Origin: Micromonospora sp. AMSO31t
GTDB lineage: Bacteria > Actinomycetota > Actinomycetes > Mycobacteriales > Micromonosporaceae
Direction: 5' to 3'
Length of the DNA stretch: 33,971 nucleotides
NCBI RefSeq assembly: GCF_008868175.1
Contig: NZ_WBKT01000054.1
Location: 1 to 33,971 of the forward strand
Shown here one piece after another: positions 23,535 through 30,932 of the stretch. The position numbers and the translations under genes were made by a program. How positions within the stretch are numbered: position 1 is the stretch's first letter; every line of letters begins with the position of its first letter. The notes beneath the pieces were generated by a model that was not told where the DNA came from, ran no database searches, and saw nothing but the letters and a program-made list of their open reading frames with translations.

Positions 23535-24530
23535 TCAGCGCCTCTCCCCGTCGTCGCTGCCGGGGGCAGCGGTGCCGAACAGCTTCACGAACACGAACGC
23601 GATGACCGCCACGGTGAGGAAGATCAGCACCGACATCGTGGAGCCGATGCCGAGGTTCAACCCCCGGATGAGGTTGTTGTAGGCGAGCATCGACACCGAC
23701 GACGTCTCGTTGCCGCCGGCGGTGAGCACGAAGATGTTGTCGAACACCCGGAACGCGTCCAGGGTGCGGAACAGCAGCGCGACCAGGATGGCCGGCTTCA
23801 TCACCGGCAGCATCACCTTGGTGAACCGCTGCCAGGCCGTCGCGCCGTCGGTGGAGGCCGCCTTGAGCAGGTCCTCCGGCACCAGCGCCAGCCCGGCCAT
23901 CAGCAGCAGCGCCATGAACGGGGTCGTCTTCCAGATCTCGGCCAGCATGATGATCGCCAGCGAGCTGGCCCGCTCGGTCAGCGGCGCGCTGCCGTCGAAC
24001 AGGTTGGCCAGGTAGCCGGTGCCGGGCGTCCAGGCGTACCGCCAGGAGAAGGCGGCGACCACCGTGACGATGCCGTACGGGATCAGCGCCGCGGTGCGGA
24101 CGATGCCGCGGCCGACCAGCGTCCGGTGCATGATCAGCGCCAGGGCCATGCCGAGCACCAGCTCGATCACCACGGTGACCACGGTGATCAGGGCGGTCAC
24201 CCCGAACGCCGTCCACCAGAACTGGTTGGTCAGCACGGTCACGTAGTTCTCCAGCCCGATGAACTCGCGCTCGTCGGGGAAGCGCAGGTCGAAACGCTGC
24301 AGCGACAACCAGATCGAGTAGAGGATCGGGTAGGCGGTGACCAGCACCATGACCAGCGCGGCCGGCGCGCAGAGCAGCCAGCCGAGGCGCCGCTCGGCGC
24401 GCTTGTTCTCGCTCAGCGGCGGCTTCGACCCGCGGCGGGCCCGCTGGGCGGGCACGGCGGCGTGCCGGCCGGCGGACCGCTCGGCGTCCGCCGCGACGTC
24501 CGCGCCGGCGGGCGTGGCGTTGACGCTCAT
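23535..24530 (-). CDS. Sugar ABC transporter permease (MalF/SugA-like)
   Basis: This 331-residue permease has a basic N-terminal tail of about 50 residues, then six hydrophobic segments starting [21 protein letters not shown]. The EAA loop reads [28 protein letters not shown]. Its ATG at 24530 overlaps the stop of the binding-protein gene by four bases (ATGA). The order binding protein, MalF-type, MalG-type, ATPase is that of the mycobacterial LpqY-SugABC trehalose importer. Confidence 0.93.
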   Translation of the reverse strand: MSVNATPAGADVAADAERSAGRHAAVPAQRARRGSKPPLSENKRAERRLGWLLCAPAALVMVLVTAYPILYSIWLSLQRFDLRFPDEREFIGLENYVTVLTNQFWWTAFGVTALITVVTVVIELVLGMALALIMHRTLVGRGIVRTAALIPYGIVTVVAAFSWRYAWTPGTGYLANLFDGSAPLTERASSLAIIMLAEIWKTTPFMALLLMAGLALVPEDLLKAASTDGATAWQRFTKVMLPVMKPAILVALLFRTLDAFRVFDNIFVLTAGGNETSSVSMLAYNNLIRGLNLGIGSTMSVLIFLTVAVIAFVFVKLFGTAAPGSDDGERR

Positions 24531-25813
24531 GGCAGGACCCCCTTCGATTCCAGGGCGTCGGCGATGGCGTCGCGCAGCTCGTTCGCGGTCTGCTCGGGCC
24601 GGATCGCCGACGGCGGCGACAGGATCGCCGACATGACCGTGGAGATGCTCTGGTACGCGGGGGTCAGCGGCCGGACCGCCGGCTCCTTCAGCTCCTCCAG
24701 GATGGTTTCCTTCATGGGGTACGCCTTGTCCATCTCCGGGTCGGCGTAGACCGCCTCGATGGTGGGCGGCACCCCGTCGTTGACCGCGGAGAACTTCTGG
24801 TGCTCGGCGTCGCGGATGCATTTCGCCGCCTCGAAGGACTCCGTCGGGTGCTTCGAGTAGGAGCTGACCGCCATGTTCACCCCGCCGATGGTGACCTTGC
24901 TCGGGGTGTTCGCTTCGACGCCCGGCACCCGCGCCCACTTCACCTTCTGCGCCAGCTCCGGGTTGGCCTCCTGCATGGCCGGATACACGAACGGCCAGTT
25001 GACCTGGAAGGCGCCGGAGCCGGACTGGAACTCCAGCCGGACCGGGTCCTCGGTGGCGTTGCTGAACGACGGCGAGGTCACCCCCGAGGTGGCGAACTTC
25101 TTGAGCTGGTCGAGCGCCCGCACCGTACCCTCGTCCATCACGGCCTTCCGGCCGTCGTCGCTGAGGACCTTCCCGCCCGCGCTCTCCGCCAGGGTGTTGT
25201 AGAGGACGACCAGGCCCTCGTACTGGGCTCCCATGGTGAGCACCTGGTAGGGCTTGCCCTGCTGCTTGAGCTGCTGGGCGGTGGAGATCATCTCGTCCCA
25301 GCTCTTCGGCGGCTCCGGCACCAGGTCGCTGCGGTACCAGAGCAGCTGCACGTTGGTGTTCTTCGGCGCGGCGTAGAGCTTGCCCTCGTACCGGGCGGTG
25401 TCCAGCGGGCCGGCGAGCGTGCCCTGCTCGACCTCGGCCTTGTCCTGGCCGGTCCACTCCCTGATCCACTCGGCGCTGGCGAACTCCTGGGTCCAGGTCA
25501 CGTCGAGGCCGAGCACGTCCATCCCGCTGTCCTGCGCCGCGAGCCGCCGCACCATCTGCACCCGCTGCTCGTCGGCCTGCCGTGGCAGCACCCGGTAGGC
25601 GATCCGGTAGCGCCCCTGGGCCTGGGCGTTGCAGTCGTCGACGACCTTCTGCAGGTTCTGCTCGGGCGGGTAGTACAGGTTGATGGTGGGCGTGCCGCCC
25701 TCGCCGCCCGACCCGCAGGCGGCCAGCGGGGCCGCCAACGCAAGTGCGGCGGCTGCCGCCGCCGCACGCCGGGCCGGCCGCCTCCTCGGGGCCGCGTCGG
25801 GGTCTGCCGTCAT
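24527..25813 (-). CDS. Sugar-binding lipoprotein of the ABC importer (LpqY-like)
   Basis: This 428-residue extracellular solute-binding protein has an arginine-containing signal peptide and a lipobox LAAC with C33, so it is lipid anchored outside the membrane. The mature part begins with TPTINLYYPPEQNLQKVVDDCNAQ and has the two-lobe family 1 pattern, including YAAPKNTNVQLLWYRSDL and GSGAFQVNWPFVYPAM. It captures a sugar for the two permeases. Similarity to LpqY and ThuE-type proteins suggests a disaccharide such as trehalose, which is inference only. A GGGGGAGG ribosome site precedes the ATG at 25813. It is the first gene of the four-gene operon. Confidence 0.92.
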   Translation of the reverse strand: MTADPDAAPRRRPARRAAAAAAALALAAPLAACGSGGEGGTPTINLYYPPEQNLQKVVDDCNAQAQGRYRIAYRVLPRQADEQRVQMVRRLAAQDSGMDVLGLDVTWTQEFASAEWIREWTGQDKAEVEQGTLAGPLDTARYEGKLYAAPKNTNVQLLWYRSDLVPEPPKSWDEMISTAQQLKQQGKPYQVLTMGAQYEGLVVLYNTLAESAGGKVLSDDGRKAVMDEGTVRALDQLKKFATSGVTSPSFSNATEDPVRLEFQSGSGAFQVNWPFVYPAMQEANPELAQKVKWARVPGVEANTPSKVTIGGVNMAVSSYSKHPTESFEAAKCIRDAEHQKFSAVNDGVPPTIEAVYADPEMDKAYPMKETILEELKEPAVRPLTPAYQSISTVMSAILSPPSAIRPEQTANELRDAIADALESKGVLP

Positions 25814-26269
25814 CGCCCTCCCCCTTTCTTCGGCGAAGAACCGGGGAGTCACCCGTGCCCCGGCGCACGGCGAGACGGCCGGGGCACCGTGGTCGGGCGG
25901 GCGCCCCGGGACGTTTCGTGGGCCAGACAGTGCCCTGGCTGCGACGCTGCGAAACCTGACGGTCACGAGACGGATACGACGGCCCGCGGTGTGGGACGGA
26001 TCACGCGCGGCGGCGCCGTGGTGGTGGGTGCTGGCCCGACCCGGAGGGGAACGGGTTCCGCGCCGTCCCGGCCCGTCCCACGCAGTGAACGGCAAGCTAC
26101 CCAGCGTGCGCCCGGTGGACTAGCGTTTCCGTAGCTCCGCAGCCAGCGCGTCGCCGTCGAAGTCGATACGCCTCCGGCCGACCCCAGCCCGTCCGATCGG
26201 TTGGTTCTCGCGCGAACTCCCTTCTGCGGTCCCACCGGTTGGGCAGGATCCCCACGAGGAGGTGCCGTC
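25814..26269. promoter_or_regulatory. Intergenic control region between the ABC operon and a divergent gene
   Basis: These 456 bases carry no convincing gene. They must hold the promoters for the sugar importer (minus) and the RusA-like gene (plus). Two dyads stand out: GGAAC, two bases, GTTCC at 26048-26059; and GTTTCG (25913-25918) with CGAAAC (25950-25955). Either could be an operator for a LacI- or GntR-type sugar regulator. No GGGAGCGCTCCC box like that before the GH1 gene is present, so the importer seems not to share that repressor. Confidence 0.4.
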
Positions 26270-26701
26270 GTGCAGGACACCCGCGCTCTCGCCCTGACGT
26301 TCGAGGTGAGCGGCCTGCCCCCGGTCAAGACCGAGGCTCTGTCCATCTTCGCCGCCGGGCACCGGCAGGCGACGAGGGTCCGCGCCCTGCTCCAGGCCGC
26401 CTGCACGGCGGCCCAGCGCACGGGGTGGACCCCGCTCACCGGTCCGATCGAGGTGGACGTGACCCTGCGTTGCCCGCCCGGGCACCGCACCTCCGACGCC
26501 AGCACGCTGGTGGGCGGGGTCTGCGCGGTGCTCCAGGACAAGAAGCGGGTGGCGAACATCGGCCTGGCCCACCTCGGGGTGCTGGTCGACGTCGTCCTCT
26601 GGTCCGACGACCGGCAGATCCGCCGGTTGTCCTACGTCGAGGAGCCCGCGGAGGACTTCTCGTACCAGGTCCGGGTGGCGGCCGTACCGAGGATGGTTTG
26701 A
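26270..26701 (+). CDS. RusA-like hypothetical protein
   Basis: This 143-residue protein begins LALTFEVSGLPPVKTEALSIFAAGH and later has RTSDASTLVGGVCAVLQDKKR and VVLWSDDRQIRRLSYVEE. This order (a GLPPVK-like start, a central Asp-centred DxxN-like site, then DDRQI) recalls Holliday-junction resolvases of the RusA fold, whose core is DxDNxxK and DDSQV. The second acidic residue and the conserved lysine of the central motif are not recognisable, so resolvase activity is doubtful. The GTG at 26270 has an excellent GAGGAGG site. It is followed by a small hypothetical gene and lies divergent from the sugar importer. I know no function for it. Confidence 0.6.
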   Translation: MQDTRALALTFEVSGLPPVKTEALSIFAAGHRQATRVRALLQAACTAAQRTGWTPLTGPIEVDVTLRCPPGHRTSDASTLVGGVCAVLQDKKRVANIGLAHLGVLVDVVLWSDDRQIRRLSYVEEPAEDFSYQVRVAAVPRMV

Positions 26702-26705
26702 CCGA

Positions 26706-26730
26706 CGACCGCGGTGGGGTACCGCGGTCG
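26706..26730. other. 10-bp hairpin between two small genes
   Basis: CGACCGCGGT (26706-26715) and ACCGCGGTCG (26721-26730) form a perfect stem with a GGGGT loop, starting four bases after the RusA-like stop. It ends about eight bases before the ribosome site of the next gene. It may be a weak terminator or an mRNA element between the genes. Confidence 0.5.
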
Positions 26731-26748
26731 CCGAAGAAGGGAGCGCCG

Positions 26749-27024
26749 ATGTCGGAGCCACATGTCACGCTCGATCCGAGCGGGCTCGACCCTGTGCAGC
26801 AGAAGCTGCGCGGCCCGTTGGAGGATCAGCTGACCTCGGCCCTGCAGGCGGCCGCCGACCGGGTCCGCGCCGGCTACGCCGGTGAGCCCGTGGAGGAGGT
26901 CTGCCGTCGGCTGCTCGACGAGACCCGTGCCGGGCTGCACCCGGACATCGCCGCCGGCTTCCAGCCGGACATGGACGAGTTCTGCCGGGTCGCGGTGGCC
27001 ATCGTCCGCGGCGAGGTCGGCTGA
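26749..27024 (+). CDS. Small hypothetical protein
   Basis: This 91-residue acidic protein looks mainly helical (QQKLRGPLEDQLTSALQAAADRVRAGYAGEPVEEVCRRLLDETRAGL). A second helical part ends in DEFCRVAVAIVRGEVG. No signal peptide, membrane segment or catalytic motif is visible, and I do not recognise the family. A GGGAG site precedes the ATG. It follows the RusA-like gene by 47 bases and ends before a terminator, so the two may form one unit. Confidence 0.65.
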   Translation: MSEPHVTLDPSGLDPVQQKLRGPLEDQLTSALQAAADRVRAGYAGEPVEEVCRRLLDETRAGLHPDIAAGFQPDMDEFCRVAVAIVRGEVG

Positions 27025-27036
27025 CCCACGCGCCGA

Positions 27037-27062
27037 CCGCGCCGGCCACCCGGCCGGCGCGG
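27037..27062. terminator. Bidirectional hairpin between convergent genes
   Basis: CCGCGCCGGCC (27037-27047) pairs perfectly with GGCCGGCGCGG (27052-27062) around a four-base loop. It sits between the small hypothetical gene and the AMIN-like lipoprotein gene. Confidence 0.75.
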
Positions 27063-27075
27063 CCGTTCCGCGCGC

Positions 27076-27768
27076 TCAGCCGCGTCGCACGTCGACCGCG
27101 ACGACGTGGGTGCCGTCGGCGCGGGTGGCCTCGCCCAGCCGCACCGGCAGCGTCCCGCCGGCCAGGGGCCGGAGCCCGAGCCCGAAGCTGAGGTGGCCCT
27201 CGAAGTCCCCGGCCGCGGCCCACCCGCGCAGGGTCGGGTAGCCGATCCGCGCCGGCGGCAGGGTGGCCGTGCCGGCGCCGCGCGCGTCGTGCGCCTGCGC
27301 CGGGTCGAACCGCACCGACAGGTAGGCCGTGCCGGGCAGTTCGACGGGCGCGCCGCGCCCCTCCGTCGACACCTGCGGGACGTAGCCGACCTGGTAGGAC
27401 GGCGTCGGGCCGCGGAAGGCGAAGGTGATCCTGCTGAACCCCTCGGCCGGATGGTCGCCGACCCGCACCTCGACGAGGACCGGCAGCGGCTCCCCGGGCG
27501 CCGGGGTGACCGGCACCCGGACCTGGTGCGTCACGCGGGCGGGAGCGGTGGGCACCGCCCAGTCGTAGGTCACCCGCCAGGCGCCCTCGGCGGGCGTCGC
27601 GCCGGTGGGCGCGGACGGGCCGGCGGCGGGCGTGGTCGCAGCGGCGGTGGTGCCGGCTGCCGGCGCCGCTGCGGTCGTCGGGGCGGCGCCGTCGTGGTCG
27701 GTCGCCGTGCAGGCCGCAGCGAGCAGCACGACCAGGCCGGCGAGCAGTGGTACGCGCTGAGGTGTCAT
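27076..27768 (-). CDS. AMIN-like domain lipoprotein
   Basis: This 230-residue secreted lipoprotein has a signal peptide of about 19 residues ending in a lipobox LAAAC (C20), then an Ala/Thr/Pro-rich linker to about residue 65. A beta-rich domain follows, with HPAEGFSRITFAFRGPTPSYQVGYV, the pattern of actinobacterial AMIN-like domains, which are thought to bind cell-wall or polysaccharide partners. Its exact role is unknown. It lies downstream of the rhomboid gene on the same strand, separated by about 75 bases with an imperfect, long-looped G+C-rich hairpin (27782-27790 with 27815-27823). Confidence 0.8.
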   Translation of the reverse strand: MTPQRVPLLAGLVVLLAAACTATDHDGAAPTTAAAPAAGTTAAATTPAAGPSAPTGATPAEGAWRVTYDWAVPTAPARVTHQVRVPVTPAPGEPLPVLVEVRVGDHPAEGFSRITFAFRGPTPSYQVGYVPQVSTEGRGAPVELPGTAYLSVRFDPAQAHDARGAGTATLPPARIGYPTLRGWAAAGDFEGHLSFGLGLRPLAGGTLPVRLGEATRADGTHVVAVDVRRG

Positions 27769-27843
27769 GGCTCAGTGTCGCGCCGGGCGGCCCTCGTCCA
27801 CCAGAGCCGTTCGTCCGCCCGGCCGGCGGACGCTCGGCGACGG

Positions 27844-28776
27844 TCAGCCGGTGAGGGCGAGCGACTTCACGACGACCAGCGCGACGAGCAGCACGGCGAC
27901 CGCCGCGGTGACCGCCACCTGCACGGCGGTCCGCCGCCCGGCCGGGGCGTACGCGAACCCGAGGCCGACGAGGCCGCCGGCCAGCAGGCCACCCAGGTGC
28001 CCCTCCCAGGAGGTCCAGCCGGCGGAGAGCACCATCCAGATCACGAACGGGATGAGGACCCGTTGCGGCTCGATCGGATGGTGGTGCAGCCGCCGGGTGA
28101 GCACCACGTAGCAGCCGGCCAGACCGTAGACCGCGCCGGAGGCGCCGACCGCCGCCTGGTCCGGGGAGACCAGGAAACCCAGGACCCCGCCGCCCAGGGC
28201 GGAGAGCAGGTAGACGGCCAGGTAACGGGCGTGCCCCAGCCGGTCCTCGATCACCCGGCCGAGCACCCACAGCCACCACAGGTTGAACGCGATGTGCAGG
28301 AAGCCGAGGGCGCCCTGGGTGGGCAGCAGGTGCAGGAACGCCGAGGTGATGAGCCGGTACCACTCGCCGTGCGCGATCCCGACCGGCTCGTACCCGGGGC
28401 GGGCGACGCCGTCGTCGACGTAGCGCTGGCCGGCGTCGTCGACCAGCCCGGTGCCCAGGCTGTCGAACCGGTCGAGCACGGCCGGGTGGACCAGCTCGAC
28501 CAGGTACGCGAGCACGATGAGGGCGATCAGCGCGTACGTCACCAGCGGGCGCGCGACCGGCCGTCCGCCGAAGACGGTGCGGGCCTGGCGGACCGTCCGG
28601 TTGTCCGTGCGGACGCAGTCCGGGCAGCGGTGGCCGACCGGCGCCTCCCGCATGCAGTCGGGGCAGATGCGGCGGTCGCAGCGGCTGCACCGCAGCAGCG
28701 TCTCCCGCTTCGGGTGCCGGTAGCAGGTGCTGGCGGCGTTCTCGGCGGGCGGTTGGCCGGTGCTGGTCGTGTCCAT
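27844..28776 (-). CDS. Rhomboid intramembrane serine protease with N-terminal zinc-binding module
   Basis: This 310-residue protein starts with a cysteine/histidine-rich segment (CYRHPKRETLLRCSRCDRR, then CPDCM and HRCPDC, residues about 18-55) that looks like a B-box-type zinc-binding module on the cytoplasmic side. The membrane part has six or more hydrophobic segments. Rhomboid hallmarks are LHIAFNLWWLWVLG, the nucleophile serine in GASGAVYG, and the catalytic histidine in WEGHLGGLLAGG. It would cleave other membrane proteins inside the bilayer. The ATG at 28776 gives the full module. Similar fusions are frequent in actinobacteria, but substrates are unknown. Confidence 0.93.
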   Translation of the reverse strand: MDTTSTGQPPAENAASTCYRHPKRETLLRCSRCDRRICPDCMREAPVGHRCPDCVRTDNRTVRQARTVFGGRPVARPLVTYALIALIVLAYLVELVHPAVLDRFDSLGTGLVDDAGQRYVDDGVARPGYEPVGIAHGEWYRLITSAFLHLLPTQGALGFLHIAFNLWWLWVLGRVIEDRLGHARYLAVYLLSALGGGVLGFLVSPDQAAVGASGAVYGLAGCYVVLTRRLHHHPIEPQRVLIPFVIWMVLSAGWTSWEGHLGGLLAGGLVGLGFAYAPAGRRTAVQVAVTAAVAVLLVALVVVKSLALTG

Positions 28777-29209
28777 CGGCAGGGGTGTCCTTCAGCCGGG
28801 CGGCCTCGTCGGCCTCACGCGGAGGATCTTCGCACGGGGCGGGGCCGCGCACCGCCCCGGTCCCGGTCGGTCCTCACGGGTGGCGGCGGGGGGCCGGACG
28901 GGTCAGGACCGGGTCCGCAACTCCCCGGTCCTGACCCCAGCCGTCCGGCGTGGTAGCGGTCTTCGCCGTCTGTGAGCACGGCGGGCGTGGCACGCCGCCA
29001 ACGCCGGGCTCAATACGGGCGAGCCGGCCCGCCTGCACTCAGCTCCACGGTGCCCAACTACCGGACTTCGGCGCGCCCCCGACTCACCCCGAAGAGGCGT
29101 GGGCGCGGGCTCAGGTTAGGCAGGTTCTCGCAGGTCGGACAAGGCGGGGCGGGCTCGGGAGAATGTGATTGATGCCAACGTTGAAATACGGCATGTCGGC
29201 GTAACAGGG
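28777..29209. other. Intergenic region with a strong hairpin, no gene seen
   Basis: These 433 bases separate the rhomboid gene from the DUF4184 gene. A strong hairpin pairs 28901-28913 with 28924-28936 (13 perfect pairs, ten-base loop), extended by CCGGACG (28894-28900) with CGTCCGG (28942-28948). It may terminate transcription from the DUF4184 side. Three CAGGT copies lie at 29112, 29121 and 29131, about one helical turn apart. The last 60 bases are less G+C-rich. No tRNA, known riboswitch or protein-coding gene was recognised. Confidence 0.5.
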
Positions 29210-30001
29210 TCAGCCGGGCCAGCGCTGTTCGGTTTCGAGGCGGCGACTGCGACCGCCGTCCGGCGGAGGCCCGGCAAGGGCCCCGGCCGCGGCCGCCCCG
29301 GCGATCAGCGCGACCGCCGCGAGGTGCAGCAGGCGCACCCCGGCCGGCGCCGGGACGGTGGCCGCCGGCAGGCCGGGCAGCAGGATCGTCCCGAGTCCGG
29401 TGACCGCCAGGGCCACCCCCCAGAACATCCCCGGCCGGGCCGGCGGCGCCGGCGGCCGGACGCCGTCGAAGATCTCACCGCGCCGGGCGGCGCACACCGC
29501 CAGGACGGCGACCAGCAGCCCGCCGCCGAGGGTGCCCACCATGTTCGCCAGCTGCCACCAGTGGAGCCCGGTCAGGGCGTGGAAGTCGGCGATGCCGAGC
29601 AGGCGCGGCCACCGCTCGCTGTGGGTGATCCGGTCCCAGGCGACGTGGCTGAACGCGCCGATCAGCGCCGAGCAGACGGTGACCTGCCAGGGGTGCCGGA
29701 CACCGGCCAGCGCGGCGTGGTCGGGCCAGCCGAACAGCCGCTGGCCGGGCAGGTGCACGGCGATCCCGGCGATCACCCGGCGGACGATCCAGGCGTAGCC
29801 GAGGGCGACCGGCAGGCACCACCAGAGCAGCCCGCCGAGGGTGTGCGTGCGCAGCCCGGGGCTGAGCCCGGTGCCGGTGAACAGGTAACCCACGTCCGGC
29901 GCGACCGCGCCGGTGGCCAGCGCCACCCCGTCGAACCAGTGCGGCCGCCAGAGCTTCAGCGGCAGCACCGGCGCGAGGTGCGAGGGGAAGGTCAGCGGCA
30001 C
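29210..30001 (-). CDS. DUF4184 family membrane protein
   Basis: This 263-residue membrane protein opens with PLTFPSHLAPVLPLKLW and has GAVAPDVGYLF and a GAFSHVAWDRITHSERW histidine motif, all typical of DUF4184. Six or so hydrophobic segments cover the rest. The family has conserved His/Asp residues that might bind metal, but no function is known. The start is a GTG (30001) with a weak site. It follows the HAD gene by 22 bases, so the two likely form an operon. Confidence 0.85.
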   Translation of the reverse strand: MPLTFPSHLAPVLPLKLWRPHWFDGVALATGAVAPDVGYLFTGTGLSPGLRTHTLGGLLWWCLPVALGYAWIVRRVIAGIAVHLPGQRLFGWPDHAALAGVRHPWQVTVCSALIGAFSHVAWDRITHSERWPRLLGIADFHALTGLHWWQLANMVGTLGGGLLVAVLAVCAARRGEIFDGVRPPAPPARPGMFWGVALAVTGLGTILLPGLPAATVPAPAGVRLLHLAAVALIAGAAAAGALAGPPPDGGRSRRLETEQRWPG

Positions 30002-30023
30002 GCCTCGGACGTTACCCGCTGGA

Positions 30024-30722
30024 TCAGAAGTGCCGGACCAGGTCCGGGAAGGCGGCCAGCCGGATCACCCCGGGGTCGGTCGGGTCCAGCTCGTCGTGTT
30101 CCAGCACCCAGGTGTTCTCGTTGGGAATGAAGACCGCGTTCAGGCCGGCGGCCCGGGCGGGCAGGATGTCCGACCGCGGGGAGTTGCCGACCATCCAGGC
30201 GGTGGCCGGGGCGAACGCGTGTTCCCGGGCCAGCCAGCGGTAGGTGTCGACGTCCTTCTCCGGCACGATGTGCGCGGCACGGAAGTGGTGCAGCAGGCCG
30301 CAGGCGTCGAGCTTGCGCTGCTGCTCCTCCTGCTCCCCCTTGGTGAGCAGGAGCAGCTCGTGCCGGGTGGCCAGGTCGTCGAGGGTCTCCGCCACGCCGG
30401 GCATCAGCTCGACCTGGTGGCCGACCAGGGCCGCCGCCAGGTCGTCGATCTCGGCGCGCTCCCGGTCGGTCGCCGGGCGCGCGCGCAGCTTCTCCAGGCA
30501 CTCTCCCAGGCTGCGCAGGAAGACCTTGCTGCCGTAGCCGTGCGCGACCGCGTTGGCCCGCTCGATGTCGTCGAGCACCGTCCGGATCTCCGTGCGGTCC
30601 AGCGTCGGGTGGTCCAGCCAGGTGAGGAAGTCGTCGATCACCCGCTCGAAGAGGACGTTGTTCTCCCAGAGCGTGTCGTCGGCGTCGAAGACCAGCACCG
30701 CGGCCTTCCGGCGCTGTGGCAT
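30024..30722 (-). CDS. HAD superfamily hydrolase
   Basis: This 232-residue enzyme has all HAD motifs. Motif I is VFDADDTLWENN, with the nucleophile and acid aspartates, motif II the threonine in LLLLTKGE, and motif III the lysine in VPEKD followed by VGNSPRSDILPARAAG. It should remove phosphate from a small metabolite. The helical cap between motifs I and II is of the C1 type. The ATG at 30722 has a strong GGGAGGAG site; a longer frame to 30755 is less likely. It is first in an operon with the DUF4184 gene and divergent from the propeller gene. The substrate is not known. Confidence 0.9.
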   Translation of the reverse strand: MPQRRKAAVLVFDADDTLWENNVLFERVIDDFLTWLDHPTLDRTEIRTVLDDIERANAVAHGYGSKVFLRSLGECLEKLRARPATDRERAEIDDLAAALVGHQVELMPGVAETLDDLATRHELLLLTKGEQEEQQRKLDACGLLHHFRAAHIVPEKDVDTYRWLAREHAFAPATAWMVGNSPRSDILPARAAGLNAVFIPNENTWVLEHDELDPTDPGVIRLAAFPDLVRHF

Positions 30723-30837
30723 CGCGAACTCCTCCCGTGTGGCGGACCGGGACACGGTACTGCCTCCGCCTCGCCCCGGCAGCCGGGTTTCCGGCGCGCC
30801 GGGCGGGTCCGGGATCGGCCGACAAGATCATCCCGCA

Positions 30838-30858
30838 CCGGACGGACGGACCGTCCGG
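30838..30858. promoter_or_regulatory. Dyad in the divergent intergenic region
   Basis: CCGGACGG (30838-30845) and CCGTCCGG (30851-30858) are inverted copies around five bases. They sit between the divergent HAD and beta-propeller genes. This may be an operator for one or both genes; no regulator is encoded next to it. Confidence 0.4.
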
Positions 30859-30932
30859 ACTGGCCGAACGCCGTGCGACCAGCGGCGGGAACCCGACTGT
30901 GCCGAACCGGGTCGGGGCGGGATGCTTCGACG

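Noticed and set aside
28949..29209. A tRNA or known riboswitch in the large gap
   Set aside because: No cloverleaf with a T-loop consensus and no conserved riboswitch core was found by eye.
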